Assembly: GCA_004000035.1 (NCBI GenBank)
Contig: RJAE01000004.1
Span: 62,001-126,000 of the forward strand
DNA from: Arthrobacter sulfonylureivorans
GTDB taxonomy: Bacteria; Actinomycetota; Actinomycetes; Actinomycetales; Micrococcaceae
DNA length: 64,000 nucleotides
Direction of reading: 5' to 3'
Position 1 is the stretch's first letter, and each line of letters begins with the position of its first letter. Under the pieces are notes generated by a model. It saw only the letters and a list, made by a program, of their open reading frames with translations. It searched no databases and was not told the DNA's origin. This document shows positions 53,171 through 61,457 of this stretch, in pieces. Both the position numbers and the translations under genes were made by a program.

Positions 53171-53511
53171 TTCGATGCTTCCTTATCTTGCGTGGTGGTG
53201 ACGAAGTGCTCGAGGCGGTCGGTGCGCGCCTCCCAAATGCGTCGCTGTTCGCTGAGCCAGGCCTCGATGTCATCAAACGATTTCGGGACGAGTGTGCAGA
53301 TCCGCACCCGCCCCGTCTTGCGCGTCGTAATCCACCCCGTGTTCTGGAGGTAGCGGATGTGCTTCATGAACGACGGCAGCGCCATGTCGAAGGGAGCTGC
53401 CAGCTCGCCGATGCTCGCCGACCCCGCCCCCAGCCGGCCGAGCACGGCTCGCCGGGTCGGATCCGCGAGGGCTTGGAATACACCGTCGAGTTGAGTCGAA
53501 TACTGAGCCAT
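53167..53511 (-). CDS. ArsR-family winged-helix regulator
   Basis: The 114-residue protein shows the ArsR helix-turn-helix: FQALADPTRRAVLGRLGAGS, then SIGELAAPFDMALPSFMKHI and YLQNTGWITTRKTGRVR. It lacks the Cys metal site of the metal-sensing members, so it probably senses something else. It is coupled to the SRPBCC gene by an ATGA overlap. Confidence 0.92.
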   Translation of the reverse strand: MAQYSTQLDGVFQALADPTRRAVLGRLGAGSASIGELAAPFDMALPSFMKHIRYLQNTGWITTRKTGRVRICTLVPKSFDDIEAWLSEQRRIWEARTDRLEHFVTTTQDKEASK

Positions 53512-53720
53512 GCGGCTAAGTTACCGCCACCGAATGCTAAGCGCAAGGGCTAAGTGTCTGTCCACCCTGCTCTGGAACCCTTGCGGCTTCTGAAGGGTGT
53601 GCACCGCCCACCTCCCTTCCTCCTCGGATGGAGGGAACGTTCACTGACGGCGTAGCAACATCTGGATTAGCGCCGGGTCCAAAATCGTTGCACTATTACC
53701 CGACGTACTCAAGGAATTCC

Positions 53721-54698
53721 ATGGACATCAATGGAATGGGCCCGGACCGTTCCTCAGACCGCGATCCGATGGACACCTACTCGCAAACAGTCATGCGTGT
53801 TGCCGAAATCGTCACCCCGCACGTTGCTGCCGTAGAGGTGAGGAACGGCCGCGGCAGCAGGGTCCTGGTTGGCAGCGGGTCCGCTGTGGTGTTCACCCAG
53901 GATGGCTATATGTTGACGAACGCCCACGTCGTTGCGGGTGCCACGGCCGGCTCTGCCGCCTTCGCCAATGGTGAAGTCGCGGAGATCGAGATTATCGGCG
54001 CCGATCTCTTGTCCGACCTGGCGGTCATTCGGGGGCCTTCGAACACGCCGCCGCCCGCAGAGCTCGGCGACGCCGAATCGCTGCGCGTGGGCCAACTGGT
54101 TATTGCGGTAGGCAACCCCTTGGGGCTGGCCGGATCGGTCACGGCCGGTGTTGTCAGCGGGCTTGGACGGTCGATTCCCACCCGAACGGGTCGTGGCCGG
54201 CATGTGATCGAAGACGTGATTCAAACAGACGCAGCGCTTAATCCGGGCAATTCGGGCGGTGCCCTCGCCGACAGCCAGGGACGCGTGGTCGGGATCAACA
54301 CCGCCGTCGCCGGTACAGGCCTGGGGCTGGCGGTTCCCATCAATGCCACAACGCGCCGCATCATCTCCGCGCTGATGAGCGCCGGTCGGGTTCGGCGGGC
54401 CTATCTTGGCTTGGTGAGCACGCCGGTACGCCTTCCTGCGCACATGGCTCTTCGTTCGGGACAGCGGGAAGCGCTGAGAGTTGTTGAGGTCATTGCCGGC
54501 TCCCCCGCTGAGCGCGCCGGGATAAAGCCAGGCGATCTGGTGGTGGACGCAGGCCGACGTCATGTCTCAAGTGCGGAAAGCCTCCAGAAGCTGCTCTTCG
54601 CCGACGCCATCGGCGTTCCTTTTCCCCTGACCGTCCTGAGGTCTGGGGCGCTGGTGGATGTCATAGCCCTGCCAGAGGAAATGTCAGAATCTACTTAA
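53721..54698 (+). CDS. HtrA-like serine protease with PDZ domain (S1C)
   Basis: The 325-residue protein has the HtrA triad: His in LTNAHVVAG near residue 72, Asp in LLSDLAVIRG near residue 101 and Ser in NPGNSGGALAD near residue 175. A PDZ domain follows (about 235-320, with PAERAGIKPGDLVVDAG). There is no signal peptide or N-terminal membrane helix, unlike most actinobacterial HtrA proteins, so it may work in the cytoplasm. ATG at 53721 has AAGGA 5 bases upstream; the open frame starts at 53628. Confidence 0.9.
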   Translation: MDINGMGPDRSSDRDPMDTYSQTVMRVAEIVTPHVAAVEVRNGRGSRVLVGSGSAVVFTQDGYMLTNAHVVAGATAGSAAFANGEVAEIEIIGADLLSDLAVIRGPSNTPPPAELGDAESLRVGQLVIAVGNPLGLAGSVTAGVVSGLGRSIPTRTGRGRHVIEDVIQTDAALNPGNSGGALADSQGRVVGINTAVAGTGLGLAVPINATTRRIISALMSAGRVRRAYLGLVSTPVRLPAHMALRSGQREALRVVEVIAGSPAERAGIKPGDLVVDAGRRHVSSAESLQKLLFADAIGVPFPLTVLRSGALVDVIALPEEMSEST

Positions 54699-54759
54699 AG
54701 ACATCCGTGCATGGTCGTAACGAGCGGCGCGAGCCGCCCCGTCCTCAAGGCTGGTGCTT

Positions 54760-55005
54760 TCAGTAACTACCGTTCCACACAGCCATGGCTGTCAGGACGA
54801 ACCCGGTCACCGCGCCGATGACGGCAAGCCATCCGGCAACCAGCATCGTGACATGCCTGGAGTGGTCCTGTGTCAGCCGTTCGCCGTGGGGATGTGAGAG
54901 AACTATTGAATCCGCGGCGAGCAGGAAGACCACCAGTCCGACAAGAGCTGCGCTCCAGGCAAAAAATTCCAGCCAATGCACCAACGGACCAACCGGAGTA
55001 AACAT
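54760..55005 (-). CDS. Small two-helix membrane protein
   Basis: The 81-residue product has two membrane helices (WSAALVGLVVFLLAADSIVL and a C-terminal VAGWLAVIGAVTGFVLTAMA). The frame is open to 55176, but that part belongs to an amidase remnant. ATG at 55005 follows GGAGGT directly, with almost no spacing, and both lie in a hairpin (54992-55014). ATG at 55026 is an alternative start. Function unknown. Confidence 0.6.
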   Translation of the reverse strand: MFTPVGPLVHWLEFFAWSAALVGLVVFLLAADSIVLSHPHGERLTQDHSRHVTMLVAGWLAVIGAVTGFVLTAMAVWNGSY

Positions 55006-55014
55006 ACCTCCGGT
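54992..55014 (-). promoter_or_regulatory. Hairpin covering a ribosome-binding site and start
   Basis: On the minus strand ACCGGAG and CTCCGGT form a 7-bp stem, and the 9-base loop GTATGTTTA contains the candidate ATG. The ribosome-binding GGAGG is partly in the stem. It could hide the start of the membrane-protein gene. Confidence 0.45.
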
Positions 55015-55119
55015 ATACGCCCGCATAACGGAAGCCACAAGGGTGTCCGCGCCATACCGGCCGTCGGGAGGCAATCGGCCGCACGCACCAAAACGCAGGC
55101 TGGCAGAGACGCTACTTGG

Positions 55120-55690
55120 CGAAGATGGACGGCTGGCGGCCTTCCGCGGCATGGCCTGCTCCAACTCGGCGGCCACCTATAGCAGCAGATCCTCGCCGCC
55201 CATCGGCGCCACCAACTGCACCCCTATTGGCAGCCCCTCGCGGCTCGCCCCCCAACGGCAGGCTGATGGCTGGGTGCCCATGCACATTCAACGCCGCAGA
55301 GAACGGGCCGTAGCCGAAATGCTTGCGCAGCCTGGACCGGACGTCGCCCTCGGAGCTGCTGGGCCTGCATAGCGGCATCGAGAGCGCCGGCACCGGACGC
55401 AGCTGTTTCGATCAACACCTTCTGCGGGACCGCCTCAAGCAGGGACGCGTCGACCGGCCGGGGAACGACAACATCGCACGGCCGGCGACGCAAATACCAG
55501 CATCTCCGCCGCAGCAACGGGTTCGGCCGCAACCTGATTGCCGCACGGGCGCACTCCAAGACCTCGTCGGCCGATTGTTCGCCGTCGATTATCAACTCGC
55601 GGAGTCCCACGGCATCGAGCGATGCATACTCATAGGACTCCAGGACTGCCCCTCCGGCTGCGTCGAGCGTCAGGTCGTCACGCTACCGTT
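55120..55690 (-). pseudogene. Amidase-signature enzyme, pseudogene with internal deletion
   Basis: The minus strand starts with YEYASLDAVGLRELIIDGEQ, the N-terminus of amidase-signature proteins. It then passes to GYGPFSAALNVHGHPAISLP and, in a second frame, GLPIGVQLVAPMGGEDLLL, an in-frame stop, then VAAELEQAMP, which is the C-terminus of the family. The central catalytic Ser-Ser-Lys part is missing, so about two thirds of the gene is deleted and the rest is frameshifted. It has no active product. Confidence 0.82.
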
Positions 55691-55735
55691 GCCGATGCCC
55701 GCCGCCGCGGCAGTCGCGCCCACCGGAGAAAGCTG

Positions 55736-56212
55736 TTAGCCGGCGTCGTAAGCGCGCTGCAGTTCGTCGATGTCGATTTTCTTCATCTGCAGCATCGCTT
55801 CCATGGCGCGCTGGGCTTTCTGCGGATCCGGTCCGCCGATCAGCCGCGGCAGCGCCGATGGAATGATTTGCCAGGACAATCCGTATTTGTCCTTGAGCCA
55901 GCCGCACTGGCTCTCGGCTCCCCCGTCGGCGGTCAAGGCATCCCAGAGCCGGTCCACCTCCGCCTGGTCCTCACAGTCCACCTGCATCGACACCGCCTCA
56001 TTGAAGGTGAACTGCGCTCCCCCGTTCAGCGCAGTAAAGCTCTGACCGTCCAGTTCGAACTCGACGGTCAAGACCTGCCCTTCTGTGCCGGGTCCGCTCT
56101 CGCCGTAGTGCGTGACGTCGAGGATATTCGAGTTCTTGAACAGCTGGACGTAGAACCTTGCCGCTTCCTCGGCTTCGCCGTCGAACCAGAGGCACGGTGT
56201 GATCTTCTGCAT
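55736..56212 (-). CDS. PhnB-like VOC family protein
   Basis: The 158-residue protein starts MQKITPCLWFDGEAEEAARFY, the diagnostic start of PhnB-like VOC (3-demethylubiquinone methyltransferase-like) proteins. LNGGAQFTFNEAVSMQVDCE and GWLKDKYGLSWQIIP follow. The fold often binds a metal, but the members have no firmly known activity. Confidence 0.9.
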   Translation of the reverse strand: MQKITPCLWFDGEAEEAARFYVQLFKNSNILDVTHYGESGPGTEGQVLTVEFELDGQSFTALNGGAQFTFNEAVSMQVDCEDQAEVDRLWDALTADGGAESQCGWLKDKYGLSWQIIPSALPRLIGGPDPQKAQRAMEAMLQMKKIDIDELQRAYDAG

Positions 56213-56267
56213 GATGGGTTACTCCCCTGTGTTGGACGTACCAGATGTGTTAGCCGTACCGCATGCG

Positions 56268-56510
56268 TCAGGCGTACCAGAACCAGCCGACGGGCGTCCA
56301 TGAATCGGGCACTTCGTGACCGCTGAAGGATCCGCATCGGCTGCAGCTGTAACTGGCGTTTGCCGGCACCCGCCGCCCATCCGGAAGCAGGCGCAACGGC
56401 GTGAATTCCTCGACGATGAGATATTGGTCAGTTCCACAGTGCTGGCAATCGGGTGCATTCGGCACGTCCGGACTGGGTTGGGCGGAACGCCCACCGGCGG
56501 TCAACGTCAT
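56268..56510 (-). CDS. Small zinc-ribbon protein
   Basis: The 80-residue product has two Cys pairs, CQHCG near residue 23 and CSRCG near residue 58, which can bind one zinc. GGGAGG lies 7 bases before the ATG at 56510. No family is recognised; it may bind nucleic acid or another protein. Confidence 0.68.
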   Translation of the reverse strand: MTLTAGGRSAQPSPDVPNAPDCQHCGTDQYLIVEEFTPLRLLPDGRRVPANASYSCSRCGSFSGHEVPDSWTPVGWFWYA

Positions 56511-56526
56511 GTCGGCCTCCCCCGGC

Positions 56527-56856
56527 TCAGCCCGCGGAGCCGGCCATGGCCAAGGCGGCGGCACCGGTGCCTGGCGGATCGATAACCCGTAGCCTGCAGC
56601 CCTCCCCCTCATGGGCCACATAACCGGGCAGGTGTTCGCTCGCGCTGCAATCGTGCAGCTCCTCGAGTGCTGCAGCTTCAATCCGAGCGTGCTGCAGGTT
56701 GATAATGACGCCGAGGCCGGACGCCAGCGCGCTGGTGCGCCGGACCAGCGAATAGAGCGCCACGATGTTTCGGGTTGTCACATGTCCACGCACTTCAATC
56801 TGTGCGGATTCCCGGTCAATGTCCACATGAACGACTACACGCAATTTGGGATCCAT
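56527..56856 (-). CDS. STAS-domain-like protein
   Basis: The 109-residue protein resembles anti-anti-sigma STAS domains: VVHVDIDRESAQIEVRGHVT, then ALYSLVRRTSALASGLGVII and the helix ARIEAAALEELHDC. A clear phospho-acceptor Ser in the usual DSSG motif is not seen. ATG at 56856 has a GAGGGGA site. It is divergent from the GAF-ANTAR gene, which suggests a signalling pair. Confidence 0.62.
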   Translation of the reverse strand: MDPKLRVVVHVDIDRESAQIEVRGHVTTRNIVALYSLVRRTSALASGLGVIINLQHARIEAAALEELHDCSASEHLPGYVAHEGEGCRLRVIDPPGTGAAALAMAGSAG

Positions 56857-57018
56857 AGTAAGTCCCCTCAAGAGTTCCCCATGGCCGCTCCTTGACCGGG
56901 CACCATCATAAGAGGAGGTGTGTGACACAGGCAACAAAGCACGTCATAATGTTTCCGAACGGACGAAACGCGGGCTGGATGCCCACAGGCGGTGGCCCGC
57001 CCTGCTGGGGTGGCTGCC

Positions 57019-57765
57019 ATGAGTGAGGCCGAATTAGAGGCGCAGTTGATCGACACGATGCAGGACGCGCTGCTCAACAGCGACGATCTGCAGGACTTCC
57101 TTGACCAGCTTGCCCAGCATGCCGCCGCGGTCATTGACGACCGCGGAGAGGTTGCCTGCAGCGTGCTGGTGCTACGCGGCCCCCGGGACCGCACCGTTTC
57201 GCCCGGGCACAGCCCGATGTCACCCGGACACAGCCCGACGTCCTGGGCGGAGTACCAACCAAAGTACGACGACGGCCCGGGACTGAGTGCCTTGCGTTCC
57301 GGAGCCGCCGTGCTCGTGCACGACGTCGGGAAGGAGAACCGCTGGAACGACTTGATGGCGGAGGCAGCATCGGCCGGGATCGGCTCCATCCTGGCGGTAC
57401 CACTCCGTGTGGACGACGGCGGCTTGGGGGCGGTCGTGTCCTACTATCAACGCCGCGACCACGGATTCTCCGAAGCGGTTCTCGCGGCAGCCTCCACCTA
57501 TGCTCGGATCGCGGCCAAACCCCTTCTGCTCGCGGAACGGATAGACCGGATGGCCAAGCGGACGGCGCATTTGGTAGCGGCCTTGGAGTCCCGCACCACG
57601 ATCAACCTTGCCGCTGGCATCGTCATGGGCCAGAACTCCTGCAGCCAACTGGAGGCCATGGAGATTCTGCGACGTGCTTCAAACGCCCGCAACGTCAAAC
57701 TTCGTGACGTAGCACAGGGCATCGTCGAACCGCTGGCCGGCGCCGCCACGCGCTTTGACGACTGA
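57019..57765 (+). CDS. GAF-ANTAR transcription antitermination regulator
   Basis: The 248-residue protein has a GAF sensor domain (residues 30-165, with SILAVPLRVDDGGLGAVVSY) and a C-terminal ANTAR RNA-binding domain (residues 185-240, LESRTTINLAAGIVMGQNSC and AMEILRRASNARNVKLRDVA). ANTAR proteins bind paired RNA hairpins and prevent termination. SPGHSP is repeated near residue 67. ATG at 57019 is preferred over GTG at 56992. It neighbours a STAS protein. Confidence 0.92.
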   Translation: MSEAELEAQLIDTMQDALLNSDDLQDFLDQLAQHAAAVIDDRGEVACSVLVLRGPRDRTVSPGHSPMSPGHSPTSWAEYQPKYDDGPGLSALRSGAAVLVHDVGKENRWNDLMAEAASAGIGSILAVPLRVDDGGLGAVVSYYQRRDHGFSEAVLAAASTYARIAAKPLLLAERIDRMAKRTAHLVAALESRTTINLAAGIVMGQNSCSQLEAMEILRRASNARNVKLRDVAQGIVEPLAGAATRFDD

Positions 57766-57781
57766 CCGGCACCGCGCCGGC

Positions 57782-58306
57782 TCAGCGCACCAGCACCGCA
57801 ATTCCGGTGGCCGCCGCGGCCCACAACACGCTGGCGAACGTGCCCAGGATGAACCGTTCAGCAGCCCCGGACTGGCCGAGCTCTGAATACCGGCCCAGTC
57901 CTTTCACTGCCAGGACAACAGCCAGTCCTTCCGGCCAGCCAGCCAACAAGGTGGAGGCAATGGCTGTCCGCTCGAGCACTCCGATCCAGGCACCGCCGCG
58001 CAGAACCGGAGACTCTTCCGGGTCGCTGTGGTTGTCCGGGTGGGAGGCATTAAACGACAACCGCAGAATGGTGACCGTGGCCGGGCCGCCGCCGATCGCG
58101 GCCGCCGCCACGCCCAAGGCATAGGCGACCGGCCCCAGCCCGCCGGGACCCCCCGCAGCCAACAGCGCGGCAACCCCCAGGAGAAGCAGCGAGAGGGCGC
58201 TGGCGGCATACAGCCAGCGGTTTCCGGCTCCCTGGAACCGCTCAAAGTACATAGGGCCGGCCACGGCGGCGGCCACGCAGAGCACTACCAGTGCCACGGC
58301 GCTCAT
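57782..58306 (-). CDS. Membrane protein paired with the SatD-like regulator
   Basis: The 174-residue protein has about four or five membrane helices and a soluble loop (NASHPDNHSDPEESPVLRGG). VLERTAIASTLLAGWPEGLA and VLAVKGLGRY are recognisable segments. It overlaps the SatD-like gene by 4 bases, and this pairing is seen in other actinobacteria. Function is unknown. Confidence 0.8.
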   Translation of the reverse strand: MSAVALVVLCVAAAVAGPMYFERFQGAGNRWLYAASALSLLLLGVAALLAAGGPGGLGPVAYALGVAAAAIGGGPATVTILRLSFNASHPDNHSDPEESPVLRGGAWIGVLERTAIASTLLAGWPEGLAVVLAVKGLGRYSELGQSGAAERFILGTFASVLWAAAATGIAVLVR

Positions 58307-58890
58307 CGATCAGCTCCTTCCAGCAGTGCTTGTGCAGCCGATTGCCCCCGGCGGCACTCGTGCCAGAGTCCACTATGCAGCCTGCTTGAGACAGCTTGCT
58401 GGGTTATCCCCAGCCTGTCGGCGATGTGCTGCTGGGTGAGTCCTTGATCACTGAGCTCCCCGGCTTCGCGGGCCTCCTTGCTGCGCTTGCGTGCCACGGA
58501 TACCAGCAACTGCAGCACCGCCTCGGCATGTCCGGCTTCCGCTCGCGCACCGGAGACGGCGATGTTTCCCGGCGAGGTCTTGGCCGCGGTCACGGCTTCC
58601 CGGGCGCGCTCGAACGCCTCGCCGGAGCCCGCCCTCGTGGATTCCGGCAGCGGTTCATCAACCCGACCGACGCCGATGCCTACGCTCCAGTTGTTGCTGG
58701 CAGCTAGGTCCAGCGCAATGTCCACCGCCACGGAAGCGTCCGATGTCACCGCTTGCATCTCATCCCCGGCGGTCCGTTCAAAGCCACGAAGCAGCGGCCG
58801 GGCAGAGTCAGTATTCAGGACATCTAGCGCTTCCTGGACCAGATCTTCGCGGCTTCGGGACCTGCGCTGATCGACCGTCAGGACAAACAT
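58303..58890 (-). CDS. SatD-like regulator with C-terminal helix-turn-helix
   Basis: The 195-residue protein starts MFVLTVDQRRSRSREDLVQE and RPLLRGFERTAGDEMQAVTS, the pattern of SatD-like proteins. The C-terminus has a helix-turn-helix (LTQQHIADRLGITQQAVSSR). It may control itself through the inverted repeat at its start. The membrane protein downstream is its likely partner. SatD family members have been linked to acid stress in streptococci, but no role is known here. Confidence 0.8.
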   Translation of the reverse strand: MFVLTVDQRRSRSREDLVQEALDVLNTDSARPLLRGFERTAGDEMQAVTSDASVAVDIALDLAASNNWSVGIGVGRVDEPLPESTRAGSGEAFERAREAVTAAKTSPGNIAVSGARAEAGHAEAVLQLLVSVARKRSKEAREAGELSDQGLTQQHIADRLGITQQAVSSRLHSGLWHECRRGQSAAQALLEGADR

Positions 58891-58937
58891 ACAACCCTGC
58901 TTCCTTGTACTGGATCCTACAAGTATGCAGGGTTGTA
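58890..58937 (-). promoter_or_regulatory. Inverted repeat across the satD-like start region
   Basis: TACAACCCTGC at 58890-58900 and GCAGGGTTGTA at 58927-58937 are exact 11-bp arms separated by 26 bases. One arm touches the start codon and the other lies upstream of the AAGGAAG site and a TAGGAT box. A dimeric repressor or an RNA stem could block expression. Confidence 0.65.
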
Positions 58938-58961
58938 ACTATCCGGTGCAACCTTTTGCCG

Positions 58962-59333
58962 CTATTCCGCCGGCTCGTGACTGGCAAATCCCAACAGATT
59001 GCCTTCGGAGTCGCGGACGAAAGCCATCCATTCGTCCGTTCCCGCGGGCCCCAACGAATCGTCGGCGTGCCGGAAGATAACGTGCGGCTCCTCGACAACC
59101 GAAGTCCCGTGCCCGCGCAGTTCCTCTACTTGTAACCGGACCGAGTCCACCTGCAGGTACAACAGAGCCGCAGGCGCACCAACCTCCAGCAACAGCCGGA
59201 CGCCCTCGAGATCGAAGAACACCAGCCCCGGCGGATCGAAGATGCCGGCCGGTGGATAGCCCAACAGTTCCGTGTAGAAAGCAGTCGCGCGCCCGAGGTC
59301 CTGCACGCCCAAGGCGACCTGCGCCAGCTTCAT
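58962..59333 (-). CDS. VOC/glyoxalase-like protein
   Basis: The 123-residue protein has one VOC module: MKLAQVALGVQDLGRATAFY, then GLVFFDLEGVRLLLEV and WMAFVRDSEGNLLGFAS. The Glu in the last motif could be a metal ligand. Substrates of such proteins vary and are not predictable. Confidence 0.88.
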   Translation of the reverse strand: MKLAQVALGVQDLGRATAFYTELLGYPPAGIFDPPGLVFFDLEGVRLLLEVGAPAALLYLQVDSVRLQVEELRGHGTSVVEEPHVIFRHADDSLGPAGTDEWMAFVRDSEGNLLGFASHEPAE

Positions 59334-59423
59334 GTCCGCCCTCCGTCCGGTCGGTCCCAGGCTCCACGCGCCGGAGGCCCTTCAGCCGAATGGTACGCCG
59401 CCTCCGCCCGATAGTGTGGAGTG

Positions 59424-59831
59424 GTGATTGAAACTTCTCCCCGGCTTCGCGCTGGCCTCCCGCTGGTTGCAGGGTCACTGGTCCTGGATCTGGCAGCCAT
59501 CGTCATTTTTGCGGCAGCGGGCCGAAACACGCATGAACACGGACTGGGCGCCGTCGGCATCCTCACCACCGCCGCCCCTTTCCTGATAGGCGCACTCATC
59601 GGCTGGGCCGCTTTACGCGCCTGGCGGCGACCGACCGCCCTCTGGCCCACCGGCGTCGCGGTCTGGCTGGCAGCAGTGGTCTTGGGTCTCGCCCTGCGCG
59701 GCCTCGCCGGCGGTGGGCTTGCCTTGTCATTCCAGATCGTGACGCTCTTGGTGCTCGGCGTGCTGTTGCTGGGATGGCGTGCGCTGGCCGCGCTGTTCAT
59801 CAAACTACGCTTCCGCCGACGGGTGGAATAA
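59424..59831 (+). CDS. DUF3054 family membrane protein
   Basis: The 135-residue protein has four predicted membrane helices and belongs to the DUF3054 family (LDLAAIVIFAAAGRNTHEHG; PFLIGALIGWAALRAW). GTG at 59424 is six bases after a TAGTGT -10 box, so the message is probably leaderless; GTG at 59421 is also possible. Function unknown. Confidence 0.82.
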   Translation: MIETSPRLRAGLPLVAGSLVLDLAAIVIFAAAGRNTHEHGLGAVGILTTAAPFLIGALIGWAALRAWRRPTALWPTGVAVWLAAVVLGLALRGLAGGGLALSFQIVTLLVLGVLLLGWRALAALFIKLRFRRRVE

Positions 59832-59875
59832 CCTCGGTGGTAGGAAAGATACCGCTCCAGCAGAAAGGCAGTGCA

Positions 59876-60154
59876 GTGGCTACAGCATTCGTTCTCATCC
59901 GGACCGATGCAACCCGTATTCCGGAGTGCGCCCAGGAAATCTCAGAGCTTGAGGGCATCAGCGAGGTCTACTCGGTCACCGGCGAATGGGATTTGATCGC
60001 TGTGGCACGGGTTGCCAAACATGACGAGCTGGCCGACGTCATCGCCGACCGCCTCTCAAAGGTCAAGGGCGTGCAGGCCACCACCACGCACATCGCATTC
60101 CGCGCCTATTCAAAACATGACTTGGATGCCGCTTTCTCGCTCGGATTCGAGTAG
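59876..60154 (+). CDS. Stand-alone Lrp/AsnC ligand-binding (RAM) domain protein
   Basis: The 92-residue protein is only the C-terminal domain of Lrp/AsnC regulators: ATAFVLIRTDATRIPECAQE, GISEVYSVTGEWDLIAVARV and TTTHIAFRAYS. It lacks the DNA-binding domain, so it probably binds amino acids or modulates another regulator. GTG at 59876 has an AAAGG site; the frame is open further upstream. The bidirectional terminator at 60171 follows, and the convergent neighbour is trpD. Confidence 0.88.
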   Translation: MATAFVLIRTDATRIPECAQEISELEGISEVYSVTGEWDLIAVARVAKHDELADVIADRLSKVKGVQATTTHIAFRAYSKHDLDAAFSLGFE

Positions 60155-60170
60155 GGCCCTCCCCACGCAG

Positions 60171-60217
60171 AAATGCCCCGGACGCCAGTCACGTTCAACT
60201 GGCGTCCGGGGCTTTTC
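60171..60217. terminator. Bidirectional intrinsic terminator
   Basis: GCCCCGGACGCCAGT and ACTGGCGTCCGGGGC form a perfect 15-bp stem with an 8-base loop, followed by CTTTTC. It serves the Lrp-like gene on the plus strand and trpD on the minus strand. Confidence 0.9.
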
Positions 60218-60256
60218 GGCTTAAGCGGTTGTCGCAGGCCGCTGAGCCTGCAGGTG

Positions 60257-61309
60257 TCAGCTCGTGACGTCGATCCAGCGCTGCAAGGCTCCGGCGGCAG
60301 CCCCGCTGTCGATGGCCTCGTTGGCGCGCTCCAGGCCGCCCGCCAGCCGCTCCAGCAGCGGTGCGTCCGCGGATACGTCGTTGGCCACCAGGGCGGCCGC
60401 GGCATTGAGAACGACGGCGTCCCGCACCGGCCCTTTATCGCCTGCCAGCACACGGCGCACCACTTCGGCATTTGCCGCGGCGTCGCCACCGCGCAGGTCG
60501 TCCAGGGTGGCCCGGGGGATGCCGAGGTCCAGGGGATCCAGTTCGTGCTCCGTCACTGCACCATTGCGGACCTCCCATACCGATGAAGGACCCGTGGTGG
60601 TCAGTTCGTCCAGCCCGTCCCCGCCACGGAACACCAGCGCGCGGATGCCGCGGGCAGCCAGCACGCCGGCAATCAAGGGCGCGAGCCGGGCGTCGGCGAC
60701 GCCGATCGCGGCCGCCGTGGGGTTCGCCGGATTGGTCATCGGCCCCATGAAGTTGAATGCCGTGGCCACTCCCAGTTCTCCGCGGACAGCGCCCGCGTAG
60801 CGCATCGACGGATGGAAGACCTGGGCAAAGCAGAAAGTGATACCCGCGTCCACCGCTGTTTGCGCCACCCGCTCCACCGGGAGGTCGAGGCGGACGCCCA
60901 GTGCTTCAATCACGTCGGCCGAACCGGAGGACGACGACGCGGCGCGGTTCCCGTGCTTGACGATCCGCGCGCCGGCCCCTGCGCAGACCAAGGCGGCCAT
61001 GGACGAGATGTTGACGGTGTTCTGCCGGTCCCCGCCCGTGCCGACGATATCCAGTTTCTCGCCCGGAATCTCGATCGGCCGGGCATTGCCGACCATCGCC
61101 TCGACCAATCCCGTCAGCTCATCGACCGTTTCGCCCTTCGCGCGCAACGCGACCAGGAAGCCCGCCATCTGCGCATCGGTGGCCCCACCGGACATGATGG
61201 CGTTCATCGCCCACTGCGTTTGAGCGGTCGTAAGGTCCTGCCGCGAGATCAGGGCCGAAATCAATTCCGGCCAGGTGGGTGCGTTCTGAGCGTTCGGTTC
61301 CGTCGTCAC
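60257..61309 (-). CDS. trpD: Anthranilate phosphoribosyltransferase
   Basis: TrpD transfers phosphoribose to anthranilate in tryptophan synthesis. The 350-residue protein has the PRPP-binding motif [14 protein letters not shown] near residue 90 and the anthranilate/PRPP motifs [20 protein letters not shown] near residue 117. Length is normal. It is not next to other trp genes, which is common for trpD in actinobacteria. The GTG start is close to CTACG-TTT-CGTAG (61323-61335), an inverted repeat in the promoter gap shared with ctaE. Confidence 0.95.
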   Translation of the reverse strand: MTTEPNAQNAPTWPELISALISRQDLTTAQTQWAMNAIMSGGATDAQMAGFLVALRAKGETVDELTGLVEAMVGNARPIEIPGEKLDIVGTGGDRQNTVNISSMAALVCAGAGARIVKHGNRAASSSSGSADVIEALGVRLDLPVERVAQTAVDAGITFCFAQVFHPSMRYAGAVRGELGVATAFNFMGPMTNPANPTAAAIGVADARLAPLIAGVLAARGIRALVFRGGDGLDELTTTGPSSVWEVRNGAVTEHELDPLDLGIPRATLDDLRGGDAAANAEVVRRVLAGDKGPVRDAVVLNAAAALVANDVSADAPLLERLAGGLERANEAIDSGAAAGALQRWIDVTS

Positions 61310-61457
61310 TTCACTAGGTTATCTACGTTTCGTAGAAACTTCCGGATTGTTAACTTCCGCGCCGTTCCGCGGAATCCCGCGGGTTGGGAACCGAAACGCC
61401 GCGCCGGGCGTTCGAATGCATTGGTGAACTGGGCGGATTTATAGACATAATGGCCTT

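Noticed and set aside
53628-53720. N-terminal extension of the HtrA-like protease
   Set aside because: It adds no signal peptide or helix, and a better ribosome-binding site precedes the ATG at 53721.
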